Origin: Ditylenchus dipsaci | Lineage: Eukaryota; Nematoda; Chromadorea; Rhabditida; Anguinidae | Assembly: GCA_004194705.1 (NCBI GenBank) | Contig: SADC01001209.1 | Location: 62,001-126,000, forward strand | DNA: 64,000 nucleotides | Direction of reading: 5' to 3' | Shown here: in pieces, positions 1 to 11,202 of the stretch | Layout: the number at the start of each line of letters is the position of its first letter | Position numbering within the stretch: position 1 is the stretch's first letter | Notes under the pieces: model-generated | The model's input: the letters and a program-made list of their open reading frames with translations, nothing else | What the model was told of the DNA's origin: nothing | Databases searched by the model: none | Program-made: the position numbers and the translations under genes

Positions 1-132
1 TAAGATGTCTGCGACCGAAAATAAAAATTGTTCCTGTAGAACCCTATGAAATTTCGTTGCGCGACTCGTGTTGCGCGGAGTATGAGGGGAGCCAAACAAA
101 ATATGTAAATCTCAAAATACTTTAAAAAACAA

Positions 133-395
133 AAACTTTTTGCAACATTCAATTGAGCGGATCAGATTTCCAGTCAGATGGGCTAAATCGCTCAGAATGT
201 CACCCTGAATCATTTTCAACCATCTGAAACCACCCTAAGCACTGATTTAGAGTACTTAGATACTGGCTTGGAGCAATTTAGGGTGGGTTAGGGTGGTTTC
301 GGATGGTTGAGAATCATTCAGGATGGAGTTCTGAGCGATTCAGCCCATCTGACTGGAAATCTGATCCGCTCAATCAAATTTTCGCAAAAAGTTTA
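133..395. repeat. Foldback element, GAGCGGATCAGA family
   Basis: The arms run from about 150 to 240 and 290 to 380. Both carry TTGAGCGGATCAGATTTCC or its complement, then AATCGCTCAGAA. The loop is rich in CCACCCTAA-like words. Related foldbacks lie at about 13955-14165 and 24870-25030, so this is a dispersed family. No ORF is supported inside. Confidence 0.8.
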
Positions 396-544
396 CCCCC
401 CCCTTAAGTAAACCCTCAACAAAAACCAACTTTCAGGGTCTGCTGGCCACTCCGGGGAGGTATTCTGAAAGATCCAAGTTATTTTTTGACTATAAAATTC
501 GAATTCCCGCAAAATTCAATGCAGTATTTGACTAAAAATTTAAA

Positions 545-690
545 TTTGACGGGAGATTTGCATATTTTGACGGGAGATTCACATGATTTGACGGGAGATT
601 TACATATTTTGTTTGAAATTTGAATTTGACGGGGTAAAATTAAATTTGACGGGAGATTCACATATTTTGACGGGTGTTTTCAATTTGAGC
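545..690. repeat. Short tandem array with TTTGACGGGAGATT
   Basis: The word TTTGACGGGAGATT recurs about five times at irregular spacings of roughly 22 to 60 bases, separated by CATATT or CACATG variants. The small ORF crossing it is repetitive and is not supported as coding. Confidence 0.7.
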
Positions 691-697
691 CATAAAC

Positions 698-1370
698 ATT
701 CAAACAATTCAGTAATTTTAAATTCAAATAATTATTGTCTTGGGCATAATTCGAAAAATGAGAGACAATCTCAAATTCTCTGAGTAGTTTTATAAGTAGA
801 TCGACCACGCTGAGCACGAATCTGATGTCAGACTTCAAGGTTTGCTTTGTGAAATAAGTGAATTTATCACCACGAATGTTGACCAAATTAATTTTTTTAA
901 ATAGCGCTAAAACACTGCTATTACTATATCAGATTTGACACAAAAACACACTATTGCAAACAAGGCCCTTTTAAAAGAAATTCCATGCTCTTTGACGTGG
1001 TTATAGTAGTTTTTGCGTATCACGCATGTGCAAGATTAACAGATATTTTAGGTGATAAGTCAAAATTAAAAAATAATAATTTTTTTCGGTATTGTTTTAA
1101 ATTTTTCACTTTTACAGAGACTAGAAATCACATGAATAGCTCATCTGATAGAAAATTCCTGCTCTTTAAGATGAGTAATAATTTGTCTCTGCGTGATTTA
1201 TTGTTTGGTGAGAAAAACCTTTCAAGTGTACACACTCAATATTCTTGGCGTGTTTTTTAAAATAGCGGTTTGACCCCTCAGACCACGCTCTTCGGCGTTT
1301 TCTTTAGAGGTTTGGATTCAGTATGAAATTCTGAGTCTATTCCGCCTGTTGTTACAATCGACCGTCCGAG
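698..1370. other. Unassigned interval
   Basis: AT-rich sequence. A 91-codon ORF at 985-1260 has no recognisable features or splice context. The region near 800-830 contains a short CACGCTGAGCACGAATCTG word whose variants occur near 15840, 28780 and 32240, so part of it is dispersed repeat. Confidence 0.4.
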
Positions 1371-1376
1371 TGTTAA

Positions 1377-1607
1377 ATGACCATGCTCACGGTGGTCTGG
1401 TGGTCCACCACCAATTCAAAATTATCTCCTAATCGTTGGATTTACGTACGAATTTTTTTATTGAGTTTCTAGCCAAAATGAACCTAAAATTAAATTCCAG
1501 GCCTTATTTTGTTAGAATCCGACTTTAAAAATCCGAAAAGAAGATCAATGACCAGGAGAAATTTTTGAATTGGCGGGGGACCACCAGAATACCGTGAGCA
1601 TGTTCCT
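1377..1607. repeat. Foldback element
   Basis: The ends are inverted: GACCATGCTCACGGT at the left against ACCGTGAGCATGTTCC at the right, followed by matching GGTGGTCC and AATTCAAAA segments. The middle is AT-rich. No target duplication could be fixed. Confidence 0.75.
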
Positions 1608-2275
1608 TTAATTTGTGATGATTTAAAATAATATAAATAATATGACAGATTTTTTTAGTTTGTGACAATCGTTTAGTTTAAGCTGCTTCTTAGGCTTTTC
1701 ATTTTCAAAAAAAATTCTTCTGACGAAAAAAAGGGTTCATTTTGGTTATCGGGAGAATTTCCTTAAGAATTTCACGCCCGTAAATGTTCTGAAAAGGTTT
1801 TTTATGCAGATTATTGTGATGTAAGTGATTTCGGTCAACATTATCACCTTAGTCACCATGATAAGCATCCAAAAAAGATTCTAAAATAGTGGGGGTCTTG
1901 ATAGACAAAAAGAACCAAAAAGAGTTTGAACGTGTGTGCCAAACAGCCAGAAACGCTCGCTGTTTAAATTCTGATTTTTTGTGAACCTGCTTTTAGAGAT
2001 CGGTTTTTTCTGTGTCCTGATTGTGGTAGATCGATTGTTCTAACTTACTATCTACAGTGTACAAGCTGTATAAAGTGTAAAGCAGTACAAGATGGACCAT
2101 ATCCTAACTGGAAATGCCTTTTTTAAATAAGCCTTGTTGCTTTGTGTTTGCCTCACTCCTTGTTACACACTCCTCCTTTGGCGCTATTTCTCAGTCTTAT
2201 TTTCTCCTCACAGATCCATTTAGCATTTCTATTGCTATTTTCGACAGCTATTTATTGAGAATCTAGTAGCAGAAA

Positions 2276-5200
2276 ATGAGCTCTTCTAAGTCTACCTCTA
2301 ACAATAACAATAATTCCAATGACAGTGATGATCTCTCGGACTTTGAGGAGGAGGATGAGGGAGACTACGAGGATGATGAAGGTATAGCTAAATATATTTT
2401 CAGCTTTTTTGTTGACGTTTCTACAGTTTCTATGCTAAAAGATTGACTGGGTATAATCTCGTATATAAACTGTTTTTTATAAAATCCTTAGGGTTGGTCG
2501 AACTTACTTCTTGCCGTAAAAACTTTTGTCGCTAAAATACTTCTTTCTGCCACTCCACCTATTCTCTCTTGCCGTTAAAAGTATTTTTAAAAAATTTGCG
2601 GCAAAAAAGTCTTTCACGGCAGGAAAAATATTAGCGCGATAGGGCTGGTTTTTAAATGCTTGAATCACCGTTTTGTTCAAACAGCTTTTACAGAATACAG
2701 TAGAAGACAGTTTTTTCTAAAAGAAAAAGGCATTTGCCTCCTATAAAACGATATGGCCACCCTGCGTAGTAATATTGATGCAAATTTTTTATACTGTGGT
2801 CACACTCCTTGGTCGCGGTTGTATTTTTCGAACTTATTTCGTGACCATGGATGACTTTTTCTAGTGATATTTTTATGTTTTTATGCCAACCAATAGCTCA
2901 GGATCTAAGCTTTCTTTCACATAGAAAAAACTTTTGCTTTATATCGCGAAGGGCATGTAATGCTATAGAAGTTGTAGGTTGGTCGACAGTTACGACCGTA
3001 TCATTTATACACCGGCCGTGACTTCGACCAACCTCCAACTTTTCAACTATCATATACATTTTGTTATATTTTTCAAATTATTTATGATGCACAAAAAATC
3101 TCAGATCCTGAGCTATTGTTAATAACGATAATAATGGAAAAGTTATCTCTGTTCACAAAAGAATTTAGAAAAAGCCAACCTCGATCAAGACTAAGGAGTG
3201 TGACCAAGGTGTTAAAAATATTTTTTATGTTTTTTTTAAATCCAAATACCGTCTAAAAAATACAGTACTGTATATGAAAAGTTATTAGATCTGTTTTTTA
3301 TCCATTTTTTAATCAGTTAGTTTATGCATATAATTTTTGAATTAATATTTTTAGCCACTCTAGATGAGGAGGAGCAACTAGGTAGAGGTGGTGGTGGAGG
3401 CAATGCTAGTGATGAAGAAGATGACGATCTGGACAATGCGGATGAACTTCGACTGCTAGCTGAAGAAGGCGAAATGTCGGTGGAGGAGTTGAGGCGCAAA
3501 TACTTGGGTGGAGATGACTTTGCTCTGGACAGTGGATCTCCCTCTTCCTCCAACCACAGTCATGAGCTAGCTCCTCAACCAGGTTGTTCCACTGCTACTG
3601 TTCTCCCTTCTGCGTCCACTTCGACTGACAAATATGGCTACTTTGCACTCAAAACTTCAGCGATTTATGAGGGTGCAGAAGATGAAGAGGAGGATGAAGA
3701 ATATGCTCCACCTGAGTTTTGGAAGAAGTCCGCTAGAGTTGGACCTGAGTTTCAGGTAGTCACCTGCTCCTTTCCTATGTAATAATAAGCTGCATTGACT
3801 TACTCAGCCGGATAATTATATTAGGTCGTGTCAAAAGTTCGGTCGTTTTATTTCAAAAGCAATATTGTGGCGTTGTGTTTTTACCATAGATTTTTTTAAC
3901 ATTTTTCAAAAGTTTACCACTCATTTTGTAGCTGAGAATCTTGGCTACAAAACGAGTGGTGAACTTTTGAAAAATGTTAAAAAATCTATGGTAAAAACAC
4001 AACGCCACAAATATTGCTTTTGAAATAAAACGACCGAACTTTTGACACGACCTAATACTACGTATACATTGAGGGCTGTACCCCGAAATTTAAGCGGCGA
4101 TTTAATAAGTGGTCGATTTGCTAAGCGGTCGTTTTGCTAAGAAAAAAATTTAAGCGCGAATTTTGCTAAGAATTCACAATTTAAGCGCCAATTTGCTAAA
4201 TGGTCGTTTTGCTAAGAATTTTTTTGCTAAGTAGTTGTTTTGATAAAGATCGTGTCATCTTCTTCAGTTCGGCTTAATTTCGGGGTACAGACCTTAAAAC
4301 CCAAACGGTTCAATCCAAAATCATGTTCTAAAAACGGTTTTAATTGAATCGGGGTCTCCTACTCTGGACTGATTGCACCCAGAAAGAGATTTGAAACAGT
4401 AACCTTGGTGATGAATATATGGAGCTATACACCACTCAAACACTCAAAATTACGATAAAAAAGGTATGCACCCAGGTGGATGCGAACCAGCATCCTCGGC
4501 GATGGCTATCCAAGTGGTCGTCCACTTGGATCAAAAATTTTTTTTTACGTTTTCGGTTTCCAAAACAATTTTTCTGCACTAATTCGAGCATGCTGAAGAT
4601 GGTTTGACAGTGGTAAAATCACGTTTTATCGATAAATTTAGAGTTATTGCTAACGATTGATTTATCAAAATCAAGAATTCACGATAACTCAAAAATTTCT
4701 TGATAAAACGTGATTTTACCACTGTCAAACCATTTCAGGGTGCTCGAATTAGTGCAGGAAAAATGATTTGGAAACCGAAAACGTAAAAAAAAATTTTGAT
4801 CCAAGTGGACGACCACTTGGATCGTACACACTCATTTGATCACAACTCATTTGATCCCACTCATTTGATGATTATGAAATAAGCACAACAAAGTTAATGC
4901 TACTAGGCGATTCAAATCCTAGTACTGACTGGGGAATGACTGAGCAAAAAATTTTGCCGGGAAATGAATTTACCAGGAGTGAATTAGCCAAGTACCGAAA
5001 TTGGGATCAAATGAGGTGGGATCAAATGAGTTGGGATCAAATGAGGTGGGATCAAATGAGGTGGGATCAAATGAGTTGTGATCAAATGAGTTGCGATCAA
5101 ATGAGTGGGATCAAATGAGTGGGATCAAATGAGTTGTGATCAAATGAGTACGAACCACTTGGATAGCCACCGCCGAGGATGCTGGTTCGAATCCACCTGG

Positions 5201-8200
5201 GTGCACACTTTATTTTTTACCGTAATTTCAGATATAAAAAGACTAACGTTTGACCTTCAGGTCATTTGGGTGAATATACCCCTACTCTTGAGTTGCCTGG
5301 ATAACAACCTGTCCAGGTGGTACTCAACCTAGATTTGGGATCGGGTAGGTGAAATCGCACTTTTGGTCTCATCAAGTCCAATTATTCACAAATTTTTTTG
5401 GTTGGAAAAATAGATTTTTTTATACAAATGAACTTTTTGATTTTTAAGACATCCAGGTGGGCATCCACCTGGTCAGGTGATACCTACACCAGGTATTGAA
5501 GTTGGAGTGTGTAAAATCGCAACTTTGGGCTTGACAAACCCAATTCCCAACACAATTTTAAGTTAGAAAAAATGGGTTATTTTTTATTTTTAAGAAATTT
5601 TAATCTTTCAGGTTTGGGTTTGGTTTTGGGTATTTAGGGTGGTTTTAGGGTACTTGAGGTGGTTTAGAATGGTTTGTGGTAGTTTGGACACAATCTGAAA
5701 ATATCAATCTACCTAGATCCCATATTCAAATCAGTAAAAAACAAAAAAAACTGGCCGAAAAATGACCGTCGGAAAAATCTCTAATCCCCTACCAGAACAT
5801 TGAGAAAAAGGAAAAGTACAAAAAGGCAGAAAAGTTCTTAACAAATCGGGATTTAAGAAAAGAATGCCTTAGCGAATAAATTCTTAGCAAATGGGCGCCT
5901 TAACAAAAAAATTCTTAGCAATTTGTCGCTTAGCAAAAAAATTCTTGGCAAAACGACCGCTTAGCAAATCGACCACTTAGCAAAATGCAGCTTAAATTTC
6001 GGGGTACAGCCACATTGAGTACTTTTTGTGGCTAGGTGAGATTTGTCAAAAACGAAACTTGTCAAGACAAAATTTCCTCGCTTGCAAAGTGTTTTACTGC
6101 GTTTTTTTACTGGATATACATATGACAAAGTATTCAAATAGTAAAAGCAAAAAAAAATACTGAAACACTTTGCAAACGAGAAAAATTTGTCTTGACAAGT
6201 TTCGTTTTTGACAAATTTCGTTTTGACAAATTTCGTTTTTGACAAATCTCACCTAGCCCTTTTTGTGCCATTTTTTGAACTCGCGCCTTCTCTGTTTTGA
6301 TTTTTTTATTACAGTAGCGCCAATTTTTTTTTGGTCTTTCATCAATTTTTTTTATCAATCTGGTCCAAAAAGTTGCAAGGATTCCGTATTTGTCCTTTAT
6401 TTTGGCTAAAGTACAGTATATATAGTGCTCGAAAAAAGGGCGTTAGACCACCTTTTCAAGTGTTTAGCACCTGAAACGTGTAGAAAACAGTTGAAAACAG
6501 AAAAACTATTGCTTTTTCAAAACTGAACAAAAATAACTAAAATTTGTAACAATTTTTTTATTTATGAGCTACCCAACGATACAAAATTTCATCAGGAATC
6601 CGAATCCAATAACAGAATATTGAAAAGATTAGACCATTTATTGCACCCGGAAATTGTTTTGCCTAAATTCTGAAAAGCGGCTCAAACCAGACAGATAAGA
6701 GTCTTTTAGAAACTCTGTTAATGGATTCGGTTCCCTGAGAAAATTTGTATATTAGAATAGCTCCGAATAAAAAAAAATTGTTCCAGATTTTGGTTATTTT
6801 TATTCAGCTTCAAAAAGGCGGGCAGAAAAAAGCCAAAAGCGGACAGAAAAAAGATTTATGCATGAGAATACAGTTCCGAAAAATAAAAATATCTTTTTTT
6901 TGTAAAAAGCTGTTTTATCCACAAATTTTTAGGCAAACCAGTTGCCCAAGGTAACATCCATCAGTCAAGAGGCAAGCCATGGTTCCTCCTCTACCAGTAG
7001 TACTAGCACCACTCAGTACCGCCCACATCCAGCTGAGCCAATGTGGATCCCTTCTTTACAAATTTGCCCCTTGGTCGAGTAGAAAAATATCTTTTTGATT
7101 GCGAGAAAGCCCGTCTGGACTCATCCATTTGCTCTGATCTTACCACAGTTCCTGTTCCACAGGCTGGAATTGCTCAGAGTCAGGATCCGGCCGAAGTTTT
7201 CGACGACGAGAATGCTTTATATGCCCTTCTTAACAATAATTACAGTGTGGTGAAAGCGAAGGCGGAAGGCCCATTCCCATGGCCTAGTCTTCAGTGTGTC
7301 AATGGACCACGCCGAACCTACACTGAGCCCTGGCGTCCATTTAGTGAAGAAGATTGTGCAGAATTCGAGTCTGCTCTGAGAATCTACGGCAAAAACTTCT
7401 GGGCTATCAAAAAAGATAAGGTGGGCGGCTTGTTAGATGTTGACTTTTTGTAATTTTTAATATTAAAACGTAAAATTTAGATGAGCGATAGAAAAGTGGG
7501 GGAACTGATCAGATTCTACTACACATGGAAGAAAACTGAGCGCCATGACATCTTTGTGGAGAGAAACAAACAAGCACATCAAACTCAGAGATCTGCAATC
7601 GATAGTGTTAACACAACGTAGGAATTTTGTATTTTTAGACAATATTGAAAGCTTTATCTCAGAAATGAGTCGAGTAAAAAGTTTTTAAGAGTTTAATTGG
7701 GTATTGGAGAGGAATCTAGAGGATAAGAACATTGCGCCATTTCAAATTTGGCTGAATGTAAATTGGACCGATTCAAAGTGCACCAATCACAAATCAGGCC
7801 ATGATTTTGGGTAAAATAGCAGTGAAAAAAATGTCAACAAGTTGGCCCAATTTGCATTGCAGTCAACCCCGCTACAGTGACACCTCGCAGGCGATGGTTT
7901 TAGTTTCTATACGTGAATAACTTAAATTATACCCCCGCTGTAGTGACTCCTCGCTATAGTGTAACCCAAGGCCGGTCCTGAGGGGTGTCACTATAGTGAG
8001 GGATGACTGTAGTAAAATTTGAACTGGCCCAGTCTGCAGAGACCTATTTGCATTGACCCAGTTTGAAATGGCCAATCTTCTCATAACTAGTACCTATTAA
8101 ATTATTTTTATGGACTCTCTTTTTAGCGACTTCATGGGCGGATAATGGACATGTTAAATGGTGGAAATGGAAATGATCTAGCCTATTCTACTCAAATAGA

Positions 8201-8351
8201 GCTCGAAGCATCGACAACATCCTCAGTTCGCAGTCAGGTATCCAACTCTCTGGGCACAAACATTCCATCCTCACCCATGAATTCTTCTAAAGGATGGTTG
8301 CATGTGGGGGGCAATGCTACACCAACTTCTTCAACCAACAAGGGACAATGA
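2276..8351 (+). CDS. MIER family transcriptional corepressor (mesoderm induction early response)
   Basis: Exons 2276-2381, 3355-3755, 6933-7420, 7481-7617 and 8127-8351 give about 452 residues. MIER proteins are nuclear and recruit HDAC1/2 through an ELM2-SANT module. Visible in order: acidic N-terminus (35-170), EEGEMSVEELRRKY matching the MIER GDMPIHELL block, an EDEEY..FWKKSARVGPEFQ segment, an MWDPFF motif (about 206), ENALYALLNNNYSV of the ELM2 region, then a SANT domain (about 300-355) with EEDCAEFESALRIYGKNFW and RFYYTWKKTERHD. The C-terminal TDFM...DML block resembles MIER1. Two single-base gaps are needed, near 7045 (TGGATCC probably TGGGATCC) and near 8136 (TGGGCGG probably TGGGGCGG); with them all exon phases agree. 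Otherwise it would be truncated. Family call strong; which MIER paralogue cannot be said. Confidence 0.9.
2794..3215. repeat. Foldback in MIER intron 1
   Basis: The left end GGTCACACTCCTTGGTC pairs with AGGAGTGTGACCAAGG at the right. A second inner pair, GTAGGTTGGTCGA against TCGACCAACCTCC, surrounds the centre near 2985-3040. The CTCAGGATCT words in both arms resemble the CTGAGAATCT motif seen in other hairpins of the window. Confidence 0.7.
3821..4055. mobile_element. Mariner-like MITE with TA target duplication
   Basis: This is an almost perfect 235-base hairpin in MIER intron 2. Each end reads TTAGGTCGTGTCAAAAGTTC, next to TA on both sides (3819-3820 and 4056-4057). The TTAGGT...CAAAAGT terminus resembles known mariner termini such as the Hsmar1/MADE1 type (family knowledge). 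The loop holds TAGCTGAGAATCTTGGCTA. It has no transposase, so it is non-autonomous. Confidence 0.88.
4828..5150. repeat. 15-bp tandem repeat (GGGATCAAATGAGTT) in two orientations
   Basis: About ten units of GGGATCAAATGAG plus two variable bases run from 5004 to 5150. Three units of the complement (CTCATTTGATC) lie at 4828-4868, on the other arm of the enclosing foldback. The 73-codon ORF here only translates the repeat. Confidence 0.85.
5312..5540. repeat. Dispersed repeat, copy 1 (second copy 20840-21050)
   Basis: The segment from GTGAAATCGCACTTTTGG through CATCCACCTGG and CAGGTATTGAAGTT to GTGTGTAAAAT is shared in order with about 20850-21045. The central CCAGGTGG..CCACCTGG forms a small palindrome. 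Confidence 0.75.
6031..6256. repeat. Foldback in MIER intron 2
   Basis: GCTAGGTGAGATTTGTCAAA at the left pairs with TTTGACAAATCTCACCTAGC at the right. The right arm has two extra copies of the ACAAATTTCGTTTT unit, so the arm grew by tandem duplication. The inner stem includes TTGCAAAGTGTTTTACTG. Confidence 0.85.
7860..8009. mobile_element. Pogo-like MITE in MIER intron 4
   Basis: The ends CAGTCAACCCCGCTACAGTG and GGTGTCACTATAGTGAGGGATGACTG are inverted and begin with CAGT. Internal copies of the same end sequence are present. It is short and has no coding capacity. Confidence 0.7.
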
Positions 8352-8628
8352 TTGAATTCTTTTATCACTAATAATAATAATATTCTCATCATGTTTTAAC
8401 AGACGATCGTAATACCTCTCAGGCAGGTGTTATTTTTAACACCCCGTGAAACAGCACGTATAAATATTTTGATGGACTTAAGTTCATTCCTTCTTGCAAC
8501 AAATCTCAGCTTTTTTGTCAGTTTTTCCATGTATATAATCAGATAATAAGCCATTCATCAATACATTTTATGTTAATATAAATCAGAAACAAACGCAAAT
8601 GGATCTACGATGTTATGCTATATCGAAA

Positions 8629-8634
8629 AATAAA
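8629..8634 (+). terminator. Candidate polyadenylation signal of the MIER gene
   Basis: This is the first AATAAA after the MIER stop codon, about 280 bases downstream. It is placed by motif only. Confidence 0.5.
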
Positions 8635-8837
8635 TTCATAAATCATGCGGGTGGACTAAACGATTGGTGGCCAGCACTACCTTTAAATCGTAAAAGTGAA
8701 AAGCTTACTGTACGGTTTAGTGCATTACTGGTGATTTCCTAATGTAGTAATACAAGATGTGTCAAGAAAATTTTACGGTTTTAAAAAAGTTTAAAATTCT
8801 GTTTTCTACAATATTTTTCTCGCCCACAATGTTATTT

Positions 8838-8969
8838 TCGGTATATAATGTCAAAAATACGATTTTTTCTTGGTCTCCCGTGTAGTTTGGGTCCTGGTCT
8901 GTGGATAGCCTCTGGATGGGCAAGGTTCAAACCTCAGGGGACCAAGCAAAAATCGTGTTTTTGACATTA
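8838..8969. repeat. Hairpin with CTTGGTC loop motif
   Basis: GGTATATAATGTCAAAAATA pairs with GTGTTTTTGACATTATACC. The inner stem is a CTTGGTCTCCCGTG-type word against AGGGGACCAAGC, with a TGTGGATAGCCTCTGGATGG loop. The same core recurs inside the mariner-like elements at 38375 and 40400. Confidence 0.8.
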
Positions 8970-9221
8970 TACCGTATTTCCTCTAATACGCGCCCTCCAC
9001 AAAATCCGGTATTTCTTAAATTCTTTCTCCTCCTTTTATACCGGGTTTTTGTTTTCGAACGCCACACATGTTATATACCAAAATGTAGCGCAGATTCCCA
9101 GCTACATTTTGATATATAACATATGTGGCGTTCGGAAACAAAAACCCGCTTTAAAAAAAGGAGAATGAATTTAAGAAATACCGGATTTTAAGGAAGGGCG
9201 TTTCTTAGAGGGAATACGGTA
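8970..9221. mobile_element. CCGTATTT-family MITE
   Basis: The element is flanked by TA, with ends CCGTATTTCCTCTAATACG and a complement with TTAGAGGGAATACGG. It is almost a pure hairpin. The centre is TGTAGCGCAGATTCCCAGCTACA, a form of a palindrome found in several other elements of the window. Confidence 0.85.
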
Positions 9222-9334
9222 TACTAAAAGACATTGTCAGCGAGGAAAATCGATCGGCAATAACAGAATTTCAAAAGTAACTCTTAAAAAGAAGTTACGA
9301 CCATTTTAAACCACTGAAATTTCTTGACACCATA

Positions 9335-9795
9335 CCTGCAGCGCCGCCGGCGGCACCGCCAAGCGCCGGCGGTGGCGGCGCCGCCGGCGCTGGCGCCGTT
9401 TTTTGAAAGAGCCCGGCGGCGCCGCCAGGCGCCGGCGGCGAAAATTTTGGAGCGCCCGCGCTGGCGGTGGTGCCGGCGGTGTCTTTGGCAAGGTAAAATT
9501 GCGACTCGCTACAAATTGTGACTCGCTACAATTTTGAATTTTTTAATTTCATTTTTTTGAATGTTTTTTGCATGTTCTTTAAACTTTTTCTTAACTTAGG
9601 CCTTAGGCTTAGGCAAGGGTAGGCCAGCGCACGTTAGGACGGGCGGAAACGTGTGTCCCAGAATGAGTACCAAAACGCGCCAATTTGAAAAACTGTAGCG
9701 AGTCACAATTTGTAGCGAGTCGCTGGTCGTTCTTTGGCAAAGCTGCTGGCGGCGGCGGCGATTTTAAGGCAGCCGGCGCCACCGCCAGCCGACAA
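9335..9795. repeat. Foldback with extremely GC-rich ends
   Basis: Blocks of GCCGGCG, GGCGGCGCC and similar words at 9335-9483 and 9735-9790 stand out from surrounding DNA of perhaps one third GC. Inside them GCGACTCGCTACAAATTG pairs with CAATTTGTAGCGAGTCGC. The centre has CTTAGGCTTAGGC and GGTAGGCCA words that recur at about 54110-54165. Both strands give arginine- or alanine-rich ORFs, which I take as composition artefacts. Confidence 0.75.
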
Positions 9796-9839
9796 AAATT
9801 TTTTTCACTAGTGGTAGTTAATGAAGTTTTTTTAAAGGG

Positions 9840-10861
9840 GCTGGGAACTGTATATACGCATCGCCGTAGGCCATAGGTTTGCTACCACTGGGTCCAAGCA
9901 CTGTTTTTTTCTCCTCTTATTTACAAGTTTAGTGTCAAAATGTAGCCAAGGTTCTGAGCTTTCATTTGAGCTATCATACAGATAAAAAGTTAGTATAAAG
10001 TTAGAGCTAAAATTAAAAAAAACATTGAACCTTGTCCGATTTGATGCAATAGGACCTCAATAGGACTATCCCAGAACTATTCAGTATTGATTTGGAAGTG
10101 AGGTTTTTGTAATTTTAATTTACATACTCATTTGCAACCTCATACTCAATATGTAACCCTGCGTCTTGCCGTGATTTTATGCATACGGTTTCATAAAATC
10201 ATGCAAATTAAAATCGCAAAAATGTCAGTTCCTGAATATCACTGAAATCCTACCCTTCAATAGTAGTCATTTTACTAGCTACCTTGCTTTTATGAAGTGA
10301 TTTTGGTGTATAAAAATTTCCGTCCAATTCCCCATGAAATTTTGGTAAAGGGACGTTTCAGCACTTTTTTTCAAATGAAAAAAGTGCTGAAAGGCAAAAA
10401 GTGATTTTTTTGGAAAAAATTGCCTTGGTCCCCCTGTTGTTTTGAAACCTTGCTTATTGGTGGTTTCAAAACCACAGGGGGACCAAGGCAATTTTTTCAA
10501 AAAAATCACTTTTTGCCTTTCAGCACTTTTTTTCATTTGAAAAAAAGTGCTGAAACGTTCACGCACCGAAATTTTCACTGAACGCGTGGACAAATAAATA
10601 AGATTGGTGAAGGCTCAGGCTATATTAATCTAAGTACGCATCATTTTGGCTGGTTTCTTTTAATTTTGGTGGTCATTTGCAAAAAATCGCCAAATTGAGG
10701 CAGTTTCTGACAGCGAAGCAGTGCTGGAAATGGTTCCAATAATTTTTGATTGATTGATTTTTGGCCCCAGAAGTCAGTAAACTTACTAAAAAAGTAAATT
10801 AAAACACCCCCAGACGGACTTGAACTTTCGATAATAGGCGATGCGTATATACCGTCCAGTG
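9840..10861. repeat. Foldback with tRNA-like ends, enclosing a second hairpin
   Basis: The outer arms are CTGGGAACTGTATATACGCA at the left against TGCGTATATACCGTCCAG at the right; both include ACGCATCGCC. The right arm read on the minus strand has AAAGTTCAAGTCC, a tRNA B-box-like word. The enclosed hairpin (about 10348-10560) pairs TTTCAGCACTTTTTTTCA arms around TTGCCTTGGTCCCCC. Confidence 0.75.
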
Positions 10862-11150
10862 ACAAATACCGTCCCGTTCGGTGACAATTTTCGGTGACTT
10901 TCTCAGAGAATTTGCAACCACCTCAGCGAAATCTCAGATAGGTAATTTTTAAGGTCGTGCAAATTACCGGTGATCTTCTAGAGTAAGCGGTATCAGCGTG
11001 AAGTATCACTTTTTCGCAGTGCTAGTTTACTGGAAGCCTTCTATGAAGGTTACCTAGTGCTAAACACCCCTGTTACAAAAATACTTACCTCTACTCTATG
11101 GAAGCAAGAAAGCTTCACCAAAATTATTACTATAAATATAGTCCGATAAC

Positions 11151-11156
11151 TTTATT
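11151..11156 (-). terminator. Candidate polyadenylation signal of MRPL23
   Basis: AATAAA on the minus strand, 47 bases past the MRPL23 stop codon, at a usual distance for a 3' end. Confidence 0.65.
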
Positions 11157-11202
11157 ATAACACAAACAATCTACATGAGAACAATAAATTCGGCTTATTA
11201 AT

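Larger units (their letters stand above)
4074..6011. mobile_element. 1.9 kb nested foldback with 8-bp target duplication
   Basis: The ends are inverted, GGCTGTACCCCGAAATTTAA against its complement, flanked by the identical octamer ACATTGAG at 4066-4073 and 6012-6019. An 8-bp duplication is typical of the hAT superfamily. Both arms carry degenerate repeats of GCTAAG and GGTCGTTTTGC. Another complement of the terminus lies at about 4266-4291, so the left 220 bases may be an older hairpin. Inside are a further foldback (about 4450-5235) with tRNA T-arm-like GGTTCGAATCC ends and a hairpin at about 4514-4822. There is no transposase ORF. Confidence 0.85.

Noticed and set aside
3317..3553. Minus-strand Ser/Pro-rich ORF
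   Set aside because: It is the shadow of the acidic MIER exon 2 on the plus strand.
4478..5205. Pair of tRNA-like segments as real tRNA genes
   Set aside because: They are inverted copies of a foldback arm and only the 3' half resembles tRNA.
4897..5332. ORF with repeated WDQM
   Set aside because: Translation of the 15-bp tandem repeat, within a foldback.
9306..9521. Arg/Ala-rich ORFs on both strands
   Set aside because: GC-rich blocks lack AT-rich stop codons, so all frames stay open.
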